Shown in pieces: positions 12,061 through 22,916 of a stretch of 64,000 nt of DNA (position 1 is the stretch's first letter; every line of letters starts with the position of its first letter). The position numbers were made by a program, and so were the translations under genes. A model generated the notes under the pieces. The model was not told the DNA's origin. It worked only from the letters and a program-made list of their open reading frames with translations, and searched no databases. The stretch covers positions 15,205,001 through 15,269,000 of the forward strand of contig JAUCBN010000006.1 in NCBI GenBank assembly GCA_035048815.1. The letters are read 5' to 3'. The DNA comes from Abelmoschus esculentus. Its lineage: Eukaryota > Streptophyta > Magnoliopsida > Malvales > Malvaceae.

Positions 12061-12299
12061 CTTCGGTGCAAGTGGTGCAGGTGGCAGGGAGTGCAACATG
12101 CATGCGGGGTGGGTGGGGGTGACAGGCGGGTGTAAGCTTTTTTTTGAAAATTTTATGGGGTAGTGGGAAAAATTAATTTAGGGTATTTTTGAAATAAAAA
12201 ATTTGGTGGGAAGAAGAAAATTTTGGCTATAAATAGATGAGAATGTTAGATGGTTTTGAGATTTATAGAGTTGAAAGTGTTAGAAGAAGTTTAAAATTT

Positions 12300-13169
12300 G
12301 TAAGTATTTTATTTATTTTTATTATTTAATGTTATTGTTTTTATTTTAAGTTGATAGAAAAATTTAGTTTAGTTTAGTTTTTTTTATATTCTGTAATTTT
12401 ATATTTTTTGTTTATATTTTTTTGAATTATTTTATGATGGTTAAAATATTGAATTATTTAGTGATAATGTAAGTTGATAATTTTTTAAATTATTTTATGA
12501 TAGTTTAGTTTAGTTTGGTTTTAGTTGAATTATTTTATGATATTGTAACTTGATATATTTTTATTTTATCTTGATAGTTAAATTTTTTAGATTATATAGT
12601 GATATTTTAGTTTATTCCTCAAATTTTTTAAGTATTTTTTATATTCTGTAAATTTATATATTTTTTAATTATTTGATGATAGTTTAGTTTAGTTGAATTA
12701 TTTTATGATAGTGTAAGTTGGTAATTTTTTAATTATTTTATGATAGTTTATTTTATTTTAGTTTAGTTTAGTTTATTTTAGTTTGGTTTTAGTTTAATTA
12801 TTTTATTATATTGTAAGTTGATTTTTTTTATTTTGGCAGTTTAGTTTAGTTTGATAAATTTTAAGTATATTTTTTATATTTTGTAAATTTATTTTTTTTT
12901 AATTATTTTATGATAGTTTGGTTTATTTTATTTTATTTTAGTTTAGTTTAGTTTAGTTTAGTTTAGTTTAGTTTAGTTTGAATTATTTTATGATATTGTA
13001 AGTTGATATTTTTTTAGTTTATTTTGATAGTTTAGTTTAGTTGAATTATTTTATGGTATTGTAAGTTTATAGATTTTAATTATTTTTATGATAGTTTTTA
13101 TTTATTTTTATGATAATTTTTTATTAGTTTATAAAATAAAATAATATTTTTTGTTTAAATTTTTTACAG
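12300..13169 (+). other. Long 5' UTR intron of the PMD gene with TTTAG-type simple repeats
   Basis: A donor TTTGTAAGT at 12300 and an acceptor TTTTTACAG ending at 13169, one base before ATG 13171, suggest a spliced leader. The interior is dominated by TTTAG/TTTTA simple repeats, the purest at about 12938-12985. The intron is inferred from splice consensus only. Confidence 0.55.
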
Positions 13170-13170
13170 G

Positions 13171-15199
13171 ATGGATGAGCAAACTCCTCTATTGTATTTA
13201 GATGATCGACACATTTCTAGCCTTACGGTTGCTGAACCGGTGTATTTTTTTATATAAATTATGTTTTAAATTTGTAATTTGTTAATCATGTTATATTTTT
13301 TTTATTGTAGGATACAACTGAAACATTTAGACATCATCGTTGTATTGTCAAAACTCTACTCGATAATAGGATATTGAATTTCTTACATAGCAGTGGTTTT
13401 TATTATGCTACGTTTCTTCGTGGGTATAAGTTGGTACCAGGCTTAGTAACTGCTTTAATCGAGCGGTGGAGAGCTGAGACTCATACTTTCCACATGCCTT
13501 GTGGGGAATGCTCAATCACTTTAGAAGATATAATTTATCTTATAGGAGTCCCGATCAATGGGAGACCTGTGATTAAGCGTAGTGAAGGGTCCACTGCTTC
13601 CATTTGTGAGAGGTACCTTGGAAAAGTCCCATATGGAAATAACGTCAAAGGTTCTCGGGTTAAATTAAGTTGGTTAGAGAGTGAGTTTGAATTGAATGAT
13701 TATAACCCGATAGAAGAGATTTATCAGGTTAGTCGAGCGTATATTCTGCAATTGATTGATGGTATACTATTTCCTGATAAATCTGGAAATTTAGTTAGTG
13801 TTCGATACCTCAAATTTTTTAGTACACCTTGGTCTGGAGGTGAATATAGCTGGGGATTCACCATTTTAGCGTGTTTGTATCGTGAGTTATGCAAAGGCGC
13901 TTTACTAGAAAAAGGAAAGAGAGTCGGCGGTATTGGCGGTTGTCTTTTGTTACTACAGGCTTGGGCTTGGCAACGACTGTCATTCTTCACTCTAGTTAGT
14001 CGAACTACTATACAGTTTCCGCTCTTTGCGAGGTAATTTAATTTTTTTTAGTTTATTTTTGAATTTTATATTTTTATAAATAATTATAATTTTTCATATA
14101 GGTGGTGCGATGAAAATCATGATACTAGATTAGCATATAATAATGTAAGAGTATGCAAATCTCTTATTGATTTATATTGTCAAGACCAGGTAAATGATGT
14201 TATTTTTTTAAGTTAATTTTTTTCAATCTCATATTTTTTATTTGTAAGTGATTATAATTTTTTTTTCATATTTTCGCAGTTTATTTGGAAGGTGTATGAT
14301 GACGATCGCATTTTTGTACCGGATTATCTGATGTTCGATTCACAATTATGGTGTAGTGTGGCACCTTTGATCCATTTCTCTACGGTCGAGTTCCACTTTC
14401 CAGATAGAGTCTTGAGACAATTTGGATTTCACCAGCCTATTACGGGTATTTCACGCGACCATTACTTTCTTCATGCTTATGATGGGCGTGGTAAAGCTGA
14501 GATAAATTGGGAAGTCGTACATGTTGAGTATATTACTTTGTGGGCTAATAGAGCTCTAGCCTTACCAGTACGATACCCAATCGAAGGAGCTGATTTTGAT
14601 TTTGAGAGTTCGGAGTATATTCAGTGGTATCGTCATCATGGAAAACCATTTTTAACCACTGTTGAAGGACGAGAAGAATGCGAACGGTATAGGCAAAAAT
14701 ATAGGGGAAAAGAGAAAGCTTCAGCTAGAATATCTTGAAGTTCAAATCTTTCGTGTCAAAACACGGAGGGTTGGCCAACAACATGGGAGCCAGATATGAG
14801 TAATGTAACACCATATGCAGTATGGGAACCAGAACCGATTCCTACATATATCCCTCCAGCTGCGGGTTCTAGTGATATCATGATCTTGTGTTTGATGATG
14901 CAACTTTATACAGACCTGAGTTTAGTCAGCATCAATCTCCCATTTTTGTTTATGACGATAATAGTCAATTTCAGGAAATGCAAAATATCCTAAATTCACC
15001 AGATTTGGCGGGAGGGAACATTAGTTCTATTTTCATGACACCACCTACGTATCCCTCTGTGATTGAAGAGGATGCTGAAGAAGATGCTGATGAAGGGGCT
15101 GAAGATGATACATCACATAGGCCACAACGGGCGAGACGTCCACCGCGATGTTATCTTTCTACCACACCTTGTCATGGTCAAAAGTTGCATAAGAAGTGA
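13171..15199 (+). pseudogene. Plant mobile domain (PMD, aminotransferase-like) gene, decayed, element B
   Basis: Exons are 13171-13239, 13311-14032, 14102-14189 and 14280 onward. Exon 2 carries the PMD signature: SGFYYATFLRGYKL, RWRAETHTFHMPCGE and LEDIIYLIGVPING, followed later by WGFTILACLYRELCKGA. This is the family of Arabidopsis MAIN/MAIL1 and of PMD proteins carried by transposons. Exons 1-3 are open. In exon 4 a TGA at 14736-14738 stops the frame; copy A has CAA at that codon, and an ancestral CGA would explain both. A 4-bp loss near 14873 shifts the frame again, and the original tail resumes at 14888-15199 (ending CHGQKLHKK). A truncated protein of about 450 residues with the whole PMD core could still be made. 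The molecular function of PMD proteins is not well defined. Confidence 0.85.
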
Positions 15200-15228
15200 T
15201 GTACTTTTAATTTCAGAATTATATATTC

Positions 15229-15460
15229 AGACTTTTAATTTCATTTCGTACTTGTAATTTTGTTATTTCCTTTTATTAAGACTTTTAATTTCATTTCGTA
15301 CTTGTAATTTTGTTATTTCTTTTTATTCAGACTTTTAATTTCATTTCGTACTTGTAATTTTGTTATTTCCTTTTGTTCAGACTTTTAATTTCATTTCGTA
15401 CTTGTAATTTTGTTATTTCCTTTTATTCAGACTTTTAATTTCATTTTGTACTTGTAATTT
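15229..15460. repeat. 50-bp tandem repeat, five copies, between convergent genes of element B
   Basis: The phrase ACTTTTAATTTCATTTCGTA recurs exactly every 50 bases, at 15231, 15281, 15331, 15381 and 15431, with few changes. It separates the 3' ends of the PMD and transposase genes, and element A has only about two copies. Confidence 0.95.
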
Positions 15461-15488
15461 TTGTACACAAACAAACTTTATTCAAAAC

Positions 15489-18092
15489 TCAAAGAGGAAT
15501 AAATACAAATTGGGGCTCATTTGGACAATTAGTTCTGGAATAACCTTCCGCTCTACATATTGTGAATCGTTTGCATTGTCCTTTCTCTCTATAATGTAGA
15601 TCCATACTAGTATGAATTCGAGTTGATTTTGGTCTTCCTTTTGGAGTACGACTAAGGGTAAGATCGGGTAACCATCTTTCATTCCCTACTGGTGGCCAAT
15701 AGTTTGAATTAACAATTGGTGGGAACTCAATTCTGTAGATATTAACTATCCTCTGCAGATTGAAGCATTCATCGACATAGGTGTATGGATCAACTCCGAC
15801 AGACATACATGTCGCAACTGCATGAGGACAAGGGTATCACCATGCCTGAAATGCTCCACAATCATAGTACCTCCGTCGGGAATCAACTCTAAATACATTG
15901 GCATGTGCAACTTGATTCAAGCGTCTCGGACCAACAACATCAAATGTCTGATTCATTCGATCAAAGCTGTGAACTCTTATTGACGTTGCATTCGTCATAT
16001 TCTCTTGCATTTTTCTCACTAGGTCTGTAGCCCAACTTTGGCCCTTATTGATTAATACCTCGATTTCTTTCCCTTTTACGGTCCAAACTTTAGCCAACCT
16101 GTAGTATGTCGCTTTTACAAGGCTTACAATCGGAAGATGGCGTGATCCTTTTAGTAATCCATTGATGCACTCCACAAGGTTGGTTGTCATTTGGCCGTAT
16201 CGTCTTCCAGATTCATCGTAATATTGAGCCTATTTTTCCCTTTCTAGACTATTTGCCCAATTCCAATGTCGGTCGTTATACCTATTTAGATTTGCCATTT
16301 TCCTCTCAAAATCGGGCTGTGTTAGTATATATCCTGTTTATAAATATTGTTAGTATATTTATATACAAATAGAATAAAAAATATAATCAAATACTAGATA
16401 CTTACCCATGCTAACAATTTCACTAAGAAAGTATGGATTTTTGAATTGTTCCATACTATTCTTCCCGATATGGAGAACACATTACGCGGGATATGTGTGG
16501 GGAGATGTCCAACGACTTCCTTCTCGATTAATAGCAGCTTTGATACCTGTCCCTTGATCAGATATAATACAAACACCATCTTCTCTCACGACATGCTCAC
16601 GTAGATTTGTCAAAAAGAAATTCCAAGCTTCCGCCGACTCTTGTTCCACAATTACGAATGCAATCGGAAAGATATTGTTATCACCATCTTGCACAACAAC
16701 AATCAACAATATATGAGAGTATCTCCCATATAACCATGTACCATCTACTTGGATCATACGTTTGCAGTAAGGGAAGCCATCTATGCAAGGCTTGAACGCC
16801 CAAAATAGTCGATGGAAAAATTTATAGTCTTGATGAACTTGTCCTTGTTGGTCGTAAGCATCTTTTGTTTGATATCTCACGATGGTGCTTGGGATGAAAT
16901 GCGTCATTGCAAGCAATAAAGCTGGTAGCTCATTGTATGACTTATCATAATCACCATAAACAGAGTCTAATGCTTTCTCTCTAGCACGCCAACCTTTCTT
17001 GTATTTTATTTGATATTGAAATTGTTGAGCAATGGTTGCCTGAATCGTTGAAACGAGAACCCTTGGATTTATTTCAACTAGATTTTTCACATGATAGCTT
17101 ATTACAGTCGTATCTAATTTTTGGTGATCTTGTGCAATAGAACTTCGTAAATATGTATGATCTCCACTGTACTTACTGACCTCCCACATATTTGACCGTT
17201 TACGTTTGGTAATTCGAACCGTCCAATTAGACTCTTGCCTATACTTGACACACATGGCTAAGAATGTCTTCTGACTGGACTCTACTACAATGTAGTCAAC
17301 GTGATTCTTGATGCTATACTCTTTCACTGCCAATGTAGCTTGATCTTTATCCTCCAATTGAATGTCATTCGATAATTTATCCGAGCCAGTATAAGTTAAT
17401 CGGGAAACATCCAAGAATTCAGCAGCTCTCATAGAATCAAAATTCAATGACACCATGTGAGTAGGAGGCTCATAAAATGTAATATCTCCTGCGGGTGGCA
17501 CAAATTCTCCCACACCATAATTAGGGGCATTACCAACATCATCCGAAAATAAATCATCATCATCAATATCTTCATCCTCGCTAGAATCGTCAAGAGCTTC
17601 TCCCTATCAACCGCGTAGGTTGTTCACATTATCTGTTGAAGTGTCAACTGGATTAAATTCATTAGCTGTACCACCAGACAACATTGCAAGGAAACTGCCT
17701 CCAGGTAGTTCAGTCTCAGTAACGTAATTCATTTGAGAAGATTCTCCAATAAAAGTTCTAGAAGGATTCGAAACATCAGAAATCTCCGCAAATAACTCGA
17801 TATATCGAGTCTCTACAGATTCATGTTCAGCAATCATCATTGCAACATCATCATCATCTTCAAGATTGATTGCACAATATGTTATCAGATTTTCACATGT
17901 AAGCCACCGGTAACGCAAACCATGAATATCTCTTCTAATCTTTTGAGATATTTTCCCCTTCAACTGTCGAAGCGTGATTTCCTTTTCAAATCGTATTTTT
18001 GTGGTGTTTTCAACTTCAAATACAATCCCAGCATCCGTTCTCACAATTTTTCCATTATAATGGATAATTGTCAGAAATTTATTCTGATTTAT
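15489..18092 (-). pseudogene. MULE transposase pseudogene, element B
   Basis: This is a nearly full-length Mutator-type transposase gene with point damage. The start codon equivalent to ATG 8027 of copy A is ATA here (18092-18090). Two adjacent stops, TGA TAG, follow NNLRG near 17608, where copy A reads CGA TGG. The next stretch (17513-16482) is open and holds the MULE core: VDGTWLYGRYSH with the first catalytic Asp, then CIISDQGTGIKAAI. A TAA follows YPA where copy A has TAC. After an intron with a conserved position there is an in-frame TAG (about 16230) shared with copy A. The SWIM-like motif has lost a Cys (YYDCGAF), and the zinc knuckle lost its first Cys and its His (FTICRAEGYSRTNC). 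The coding potential is gone. Almost all changes are transitions. Confidence 0.9.
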
Positions 18093-18689
18093 TTTCTGTT
18101 TCAAATCAAATTAATAAAATAAATTAATATAAAAAAATGAAAAATATCAAAGATAAAACAAAATATAATAAAATAATATACACTTAACATATAAATAAAA
18201 TAAAAATAAATATCAAGTTTCGTATATAAATACCTTCAATTTCACTAGCTTCATAAAATATATCAACTTAAAATTATTCATAAAATTTTAACATAATGAA
18301 CTCTATGAACTATAAATTAAAAAAATATATCTATAATAAAAAAAAAACTAACAGTAAAAATTTAACACATACCTGAAACAAAGCTTCAATTTCTTCTGCT
18401 TACTTTCTCTCAATTTTTTTCCTACACACTCTCTATTATCAACAATTATCTTTTACACCCTTTGAGATTTTACACTGACCATTGGTATTATATATACCAA
18501 ATAAATTCGTAGTTTTTAATCCTATTTACACCTAAATAACCCGTAACTACCCCTCTGAAATGTTGCACCCCTACCCCTGCACCCCTATGACCTGCCTGCC
18601 ACCCCCCGCCCACCCCGCATGCATGCTGCACTCCTTGCCACCTGCACCGCCTACACCAAAGGGAATAAGGGATTAGTTGAGCCTGACTT

Positions 18690-18760
18690 CCAACAGTGAT
18701 CGACAATATTCAAAGTCGGGCTCTCCTGAGCCACACTTTGCTTATTTTATTCCTGAGCCC
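18690..18760. repeat. Subterminal palindromic motifs, right end of element B
   Basis: AAAGTCGGGCTCTCCTGAGCC and CCTGAGCCCGACTTCC half-sites are spaced about 30 bp apart. They match the motif at the other three TIRs of elements A and B. Confidence 0.7.
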
Positions 18761-18874
18761 GACTTCCTGTTCACTGTAGTTTCATCCATACTTCTGGAAA
18801 TAATTAAGAAGGATCAATATATGTGGAAATCTTTTTCTTTTTTTCAATATTTTTGAGATTTTGTCCAAATCAAC

Positions 18875-19538
18875 ACATTCACTACAAAATCAAATATACT
18901 AATAACTAACTATAAATATTATATTTATTTATTTTATTATTTAATTTATACTATTTTTAAAATAAAAATCATTCTTTAAAATCTAGATTCTCAAACAAAA
19001 TTAACAATGTAATTTAAAATTGAATAATATAGATTTCATATAAATAAAAATATTTTTTAGAGAAAAATAATATTAAAAATTATTTTTAATATTTAGTATT
19101 ATTTTTAAAGATGAGTATGGTTTATATATTTTATTATACAATAATTTAGGTTAGATAAGAACTGTGGAAAAAATATATTTGTAGAGAAACAGAAGATAAT
19201 AATTTATTTAAATACAAAATATTATTTCAAAGGTATTTTAACTTAAAATGATAAAAATTATCTAATATCAAAGAATAAAGTGTGAATGATATTTCCATTA
19301 TTTTAAGAAAAAAAATATTATTAAGAATATAATATTATCTCTTTAAGAAATTCTCCTAATTTATATATTTTTATAATTTGTATATTTTTCCTTCAAATGA
19401 TCTTTCTTGCGAACAAAATTATTTAAGATGAACATATTTTTTTGATAAATTGTTAGTTTTTATACTCGTATTTTCTTAATATTTTTTATACTCGTATTTT
19501 CTTAGTATTTTTTATACTTGTATTAGTAATAAAGTCAA
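18875..19538. other. AT-rich DNA, no gene seen
   Basis: This is low-complexity AT-rich sequence without a meaningful ORF or a recognisable repeat boundary. Confidence 0.7.
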
Positions 19539-20212
19539 GGCATAAAGATAATGTTAACCCTTAACGTTTATAATTTTTGTCGTTTTGGTCTTTTATTCTT
19601 TTCTGGAGATAAATTTAGCAATGAGACATGTCATGTGGATATGATAATATATTTTAAATGACATGGCATCTATCCTATCAAATACATACATATATATATA
19701 TGAAATATAATTTTATTCTAATATAAAATATAAAATAATTAAATTAGTTAATTTTAAAATAAAAGGCTATTAAACATTCACAACCCTAACTATGATAAAA
19801 TCAAAGTCCTATCTTAAAAAAATATGAACATAGTTCGAAATTAATTAATTTTTTTAGGTAGAATTTTAATTCTATCGTAGTTAGGTTAAGAATGTTTAAT
19901 AGTATTTTATTTTAGAATTAATTAATTTTTTAATATTTTATTTGAATTTTAATTGTTTTATATTTTATATTAGAATAAAATTATATTATATATATGTATT
20001 TGATAGGTTTGATGTCATGTTATTTAAATATATTTTCATATGCATATAACATTGTCATCATTGTTAGATTTTTAACGGTCCAGTAACCATGATGTTAAAA
20101 AATAAGTTATTTGTTAAAAAGATATAAATAAAGGGCTAAATCTATCCTTAAACAAATAAAGACCAAAACAACAAAAATTATAAACGTCAAATGTTAAAAT
20201 TATCTTTATGCT
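19539..20212. mobile_element. Foldback (inverted-repeat) element, about 0.67 kb
   Basis: The ends are inverted copies of each other over roughly 80 bp: GCATAAAGATAATGTTAAC and ACGTTTATAATTTTTGTCG on the left return as complements on the right. There is no coding capacity. I could not find a convincing target duplication, so the ends are approximate. Confidence 0.7.
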
Positions 20213-20750
20213 TTAATGGAGAGCAAAATTTAGTGTAGAAGAAAGATGTATGCAAGGATCTATAAATGAATGATGTTGAAATTTTCAAATAAAAAAATAT
20301 TTCAAAGTTTCAACGCTGAGAAATAGTTAAAAAATTATTTAAAAAACAAGTTATTTTATGCCATTATTGGAAATGATTGACACGTCTCCAAGTTGTTACT
20401 TACGAAATAAATACGTTCATATTATTATGAACAAAAGATAACATAAAGTAAGCTTGCCGTTGACAAATGCGAAACATAAAAGTCACACTGGTGGAAGAGT
20501 AAGAAAATAATGAATAAATATATTTGATTGTTGATTAAATTATTTATTTTTATTTTTTATATGTTTTTAAGTTATAAATTTTAAATTTAATAAGATTTTT
20601 TTTTCTTTTAGAATTTTTCTTTCATATATTCTTAGAGTATAACTATAAATAGAATTAAAATTTATCAAAAATAATAGGAAAATTATTGTGTATTTACAAA
20701 AGAAATAAAAATAATCATATATAATAGTTCATGTTATTTTAAAATTTAAA

Positions 20751-21471
20751 GGCTTAAGGGTTCAATAAGCCTTAAATTGTTATAAAAAATCAATTAAGCC
20801 CTTAAACTTTTATTGCATTCAATTAAACCCTCAAACTCAAGAAAAAAAATCAATTTGGCCCTTTGATCAACTATGACCGTTAACTTTAACGTCTTTTTTT
20901 AAAAAAAATTGACACTTGTTGCGATAAGATAATGTCACTTATCGTTTTTAAGAAATTTTAAATTTTAAAAATATATAAAAAAATCTAAAAAATTTATAAA
21001 AAAAAACTTGAAAAATTTTAAAATATTTTAAGATATAATTTTTTTTTTATAATTGTAAAGTAATGTTTAATATTTTTATTTTTTATTTTAAATCTTTTTA
21101 AAAAATATTATTTATATCATCTTAAATTAAATTTTGAAATTATTTTTTATATTTTAAAAATATTTTTTCATGATTTTTATATAATTTTTAAAAATAAATT
21201 TAAAAATTCCTAGAAACGAAAAAGTAGTGTTATTTTGTTGCAATACGTGTTAATTTTTTTTTTAAAAAAGGTAAAATTAACGGTTAAAGTTGGTAAAAGG
21301 GTCAAATTGATTTTTTTTCTTGAGTTTGAGGGTTTAATTGGGTGTTAAAAAAGTTTGAGGGCTGAATTGATTTTTCTTTTGAGTTTGAGGGTTTATTTGA
21401 GTGTAAATTTTTTTTTAAGGGCTTAATTGATTTTTTTACAAAAGTTTAAGGGCTTATTAGACCCTTAAGCC
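20751..21471. mobile_element. MULE-type foldback MITE with 9-bp target duplication, 721 bp
   Basis: The element starts GGCTTAAGGGTTCAATAAGC and ends with the complement. Its inverted arms are about 200 bp, rich in phrases such as CAATTAAGCCCTTAAAC. The flanks AAATTTAAA at 20742-20750 and 21472-21480 are identical. The right arm contains an extra internal duplication of about 60 bp. No ORF is present. Confidence 0.85.
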
Positions 21472-21683
21472 AAATTTAAATTTATATATATTAGCAATTA
21501 TAAATTGTACTATCAAATATATATAAAGAATTAAAAAATAATAATATATAGTAACTACATAGAAAATTTAAATTCCTTATAATATATTTTAATAAAACAA
21601 AATATATTCTCAGAAAGATATATTATCTTTTACAAATACACCTTAAAAACAAATAAAAATTAAGAAAGTAAACTTTTTATTTT

Positions 21684-22140
21684 GAGTAAACTATCGTGTT
21701 GGTCACTCATCTTTTATAACTGTCCACTTTTGTTCACCAAATTTAAAAAGCTAACATTGTGGTCACTTACAATATCAATTTATAAACTTTTAATCATTGT
21801 TATGAATAAACTCATACTTCTTATTTTAGAAAGAAAGCCTTGGAAATTAATTTTTACGGTTTCTATTCTCGTGACCGACAGTGATCAGGGAAGATTTTGA
21901 TTGATTTTAAGGATTAAATTTTTATAAAGTTTAAATTAACATTCGATCTAAAGGTTGAGAATTAAATTAAAATTTAATATATCTTATTAATATGTCATGT
22001 CATCAAACTAATTAATTTTATCATTCAGTGATCAAAAATTATAAATCAATAATATAAATGACCATAACGTTAGTATTTTGAATTTAGTGAAGAAAAATGG
22101 ATAGTTATAAAACATATGTGACTAATACTATAGTTTACCC
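21684..22140. mobile_element. Foldback MITE with near-perfect 9-bp target duplication, 457 bp
   Basis: The inverted arms begin GAGTAAACTATCGTGTTGGT on the left and return as the complement of GGGTAAACTATAGTATTAGT on the right, over about 110 bp. The flanks TTTTATTTT (21675-21683) and TTTTATGTT (22141-22149) match at 8 of 9 positions. It is non-coding. Confidence 0.75.
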
Positions 22141-22149
22141 TTTTATGTT

Positions 22150-22911
22150 TATAAAAGTCGGTGATTTATTGACAAGTGGCAAATTTTGAATCTTTTTCTC
22201 AGTCCACTTTAAGCACAAAAACTTTTAAGAGAAATTAAAGAGAATAACTATTTAAATATTGTATTATTTTTTTTAATATGGCATAAATTAATTTAATTGA
22301 AAAAAATATTGTATTTTCTATAATATTTTAAAAGATGATAATATTTGATATTGTTTTTAATTAGTATTTTAATATTTTAAATAAATAAATAAATAAATTC
22401 TGTTGGTGTCGATTATAGTTCATTTATTATGGAAATTTAAATTTTATTAGTATTAGACTTTAATTTTTTAATTTAAAAATAAAAACTATTTATAGATAAA
22501 TTTTATTTGTACCTTCTTTATATATACTATAAAAATAACTATATTTTCAAAATAATTTGACTTGTGTCATATTTTGATAATAAAAAATAAATCATAATGT
22601 TTATGGAGGAATTTCTCCGTTTCCTTCCCACTAAATAAAATGATTTATAAAAGAAATACAACTAATTATGTGTATTAAATAAATGAAAATAAAATTATTT
22701 TATTATAAATATTATAATATTTTTAAATTAAAATATTTATCATCGATAATATTATTTATTTTTTTCACCATAAGTATTTCTATAAAAAAATATTGGTCAT
22801 AAAATATACTTTATCTTTATTAATATAACTGGATTTTTAATTTTATAATTAAAAGATAAATAAATAACTGTCTTATCATATCTTATGATTATTAATATTT
22901 TATTTGAATTA
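22150..22911. other. AT-rich intergenic DNA
   Basis: I saw no gene or defined repeat here. It flanks the Copia-type element. Confidence 0.7.
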
Positions 22912-22916
22912 CATAT

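Larger units (their letters stand above)
11817..18865 (+). mobile_element. Mutator-like element B carrying PMD and transposase genes, 7.0 kb
   Basis: The element is bounded by terminal inverted repeats of about 200-260 bp beginning GACAAAATCTCAAAAATATTG (left) and ending in the complement (right). The 9-bp target duplication CAAATCAAC is perfect at 11808-11816 and 18866-18874. The right TIR lacks about 50 bp present in the left one. Two genes converge inside: a PMD gene on the plus strand (13171-15199) and a MULE transposase on the minus strand (18092-15489), separated by a 50-bp tandem repeat. Both are decayed. PMD-bearing MULEs are known in plants, so the architecture itself is not new. Confidence 0.92.

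Noticed and set aside
12938..12985. TTTAG-type repeats taken as telomere-like DNA
   Set aside because: The plant telomere unit is TTTAGGG; these lack the GGG and are simple repeats inside an intron.
13171..15199. PMD gene as a host gene such as MAIL1
   Set aside because: It lies between matching MULE TIRs with a target duplication, and its related remnant is in element A.
15229..15460. Regular 50-bp array as a CRISPR
   Set aside because: The copies abut without unique spacers and the context is a plant transposon.
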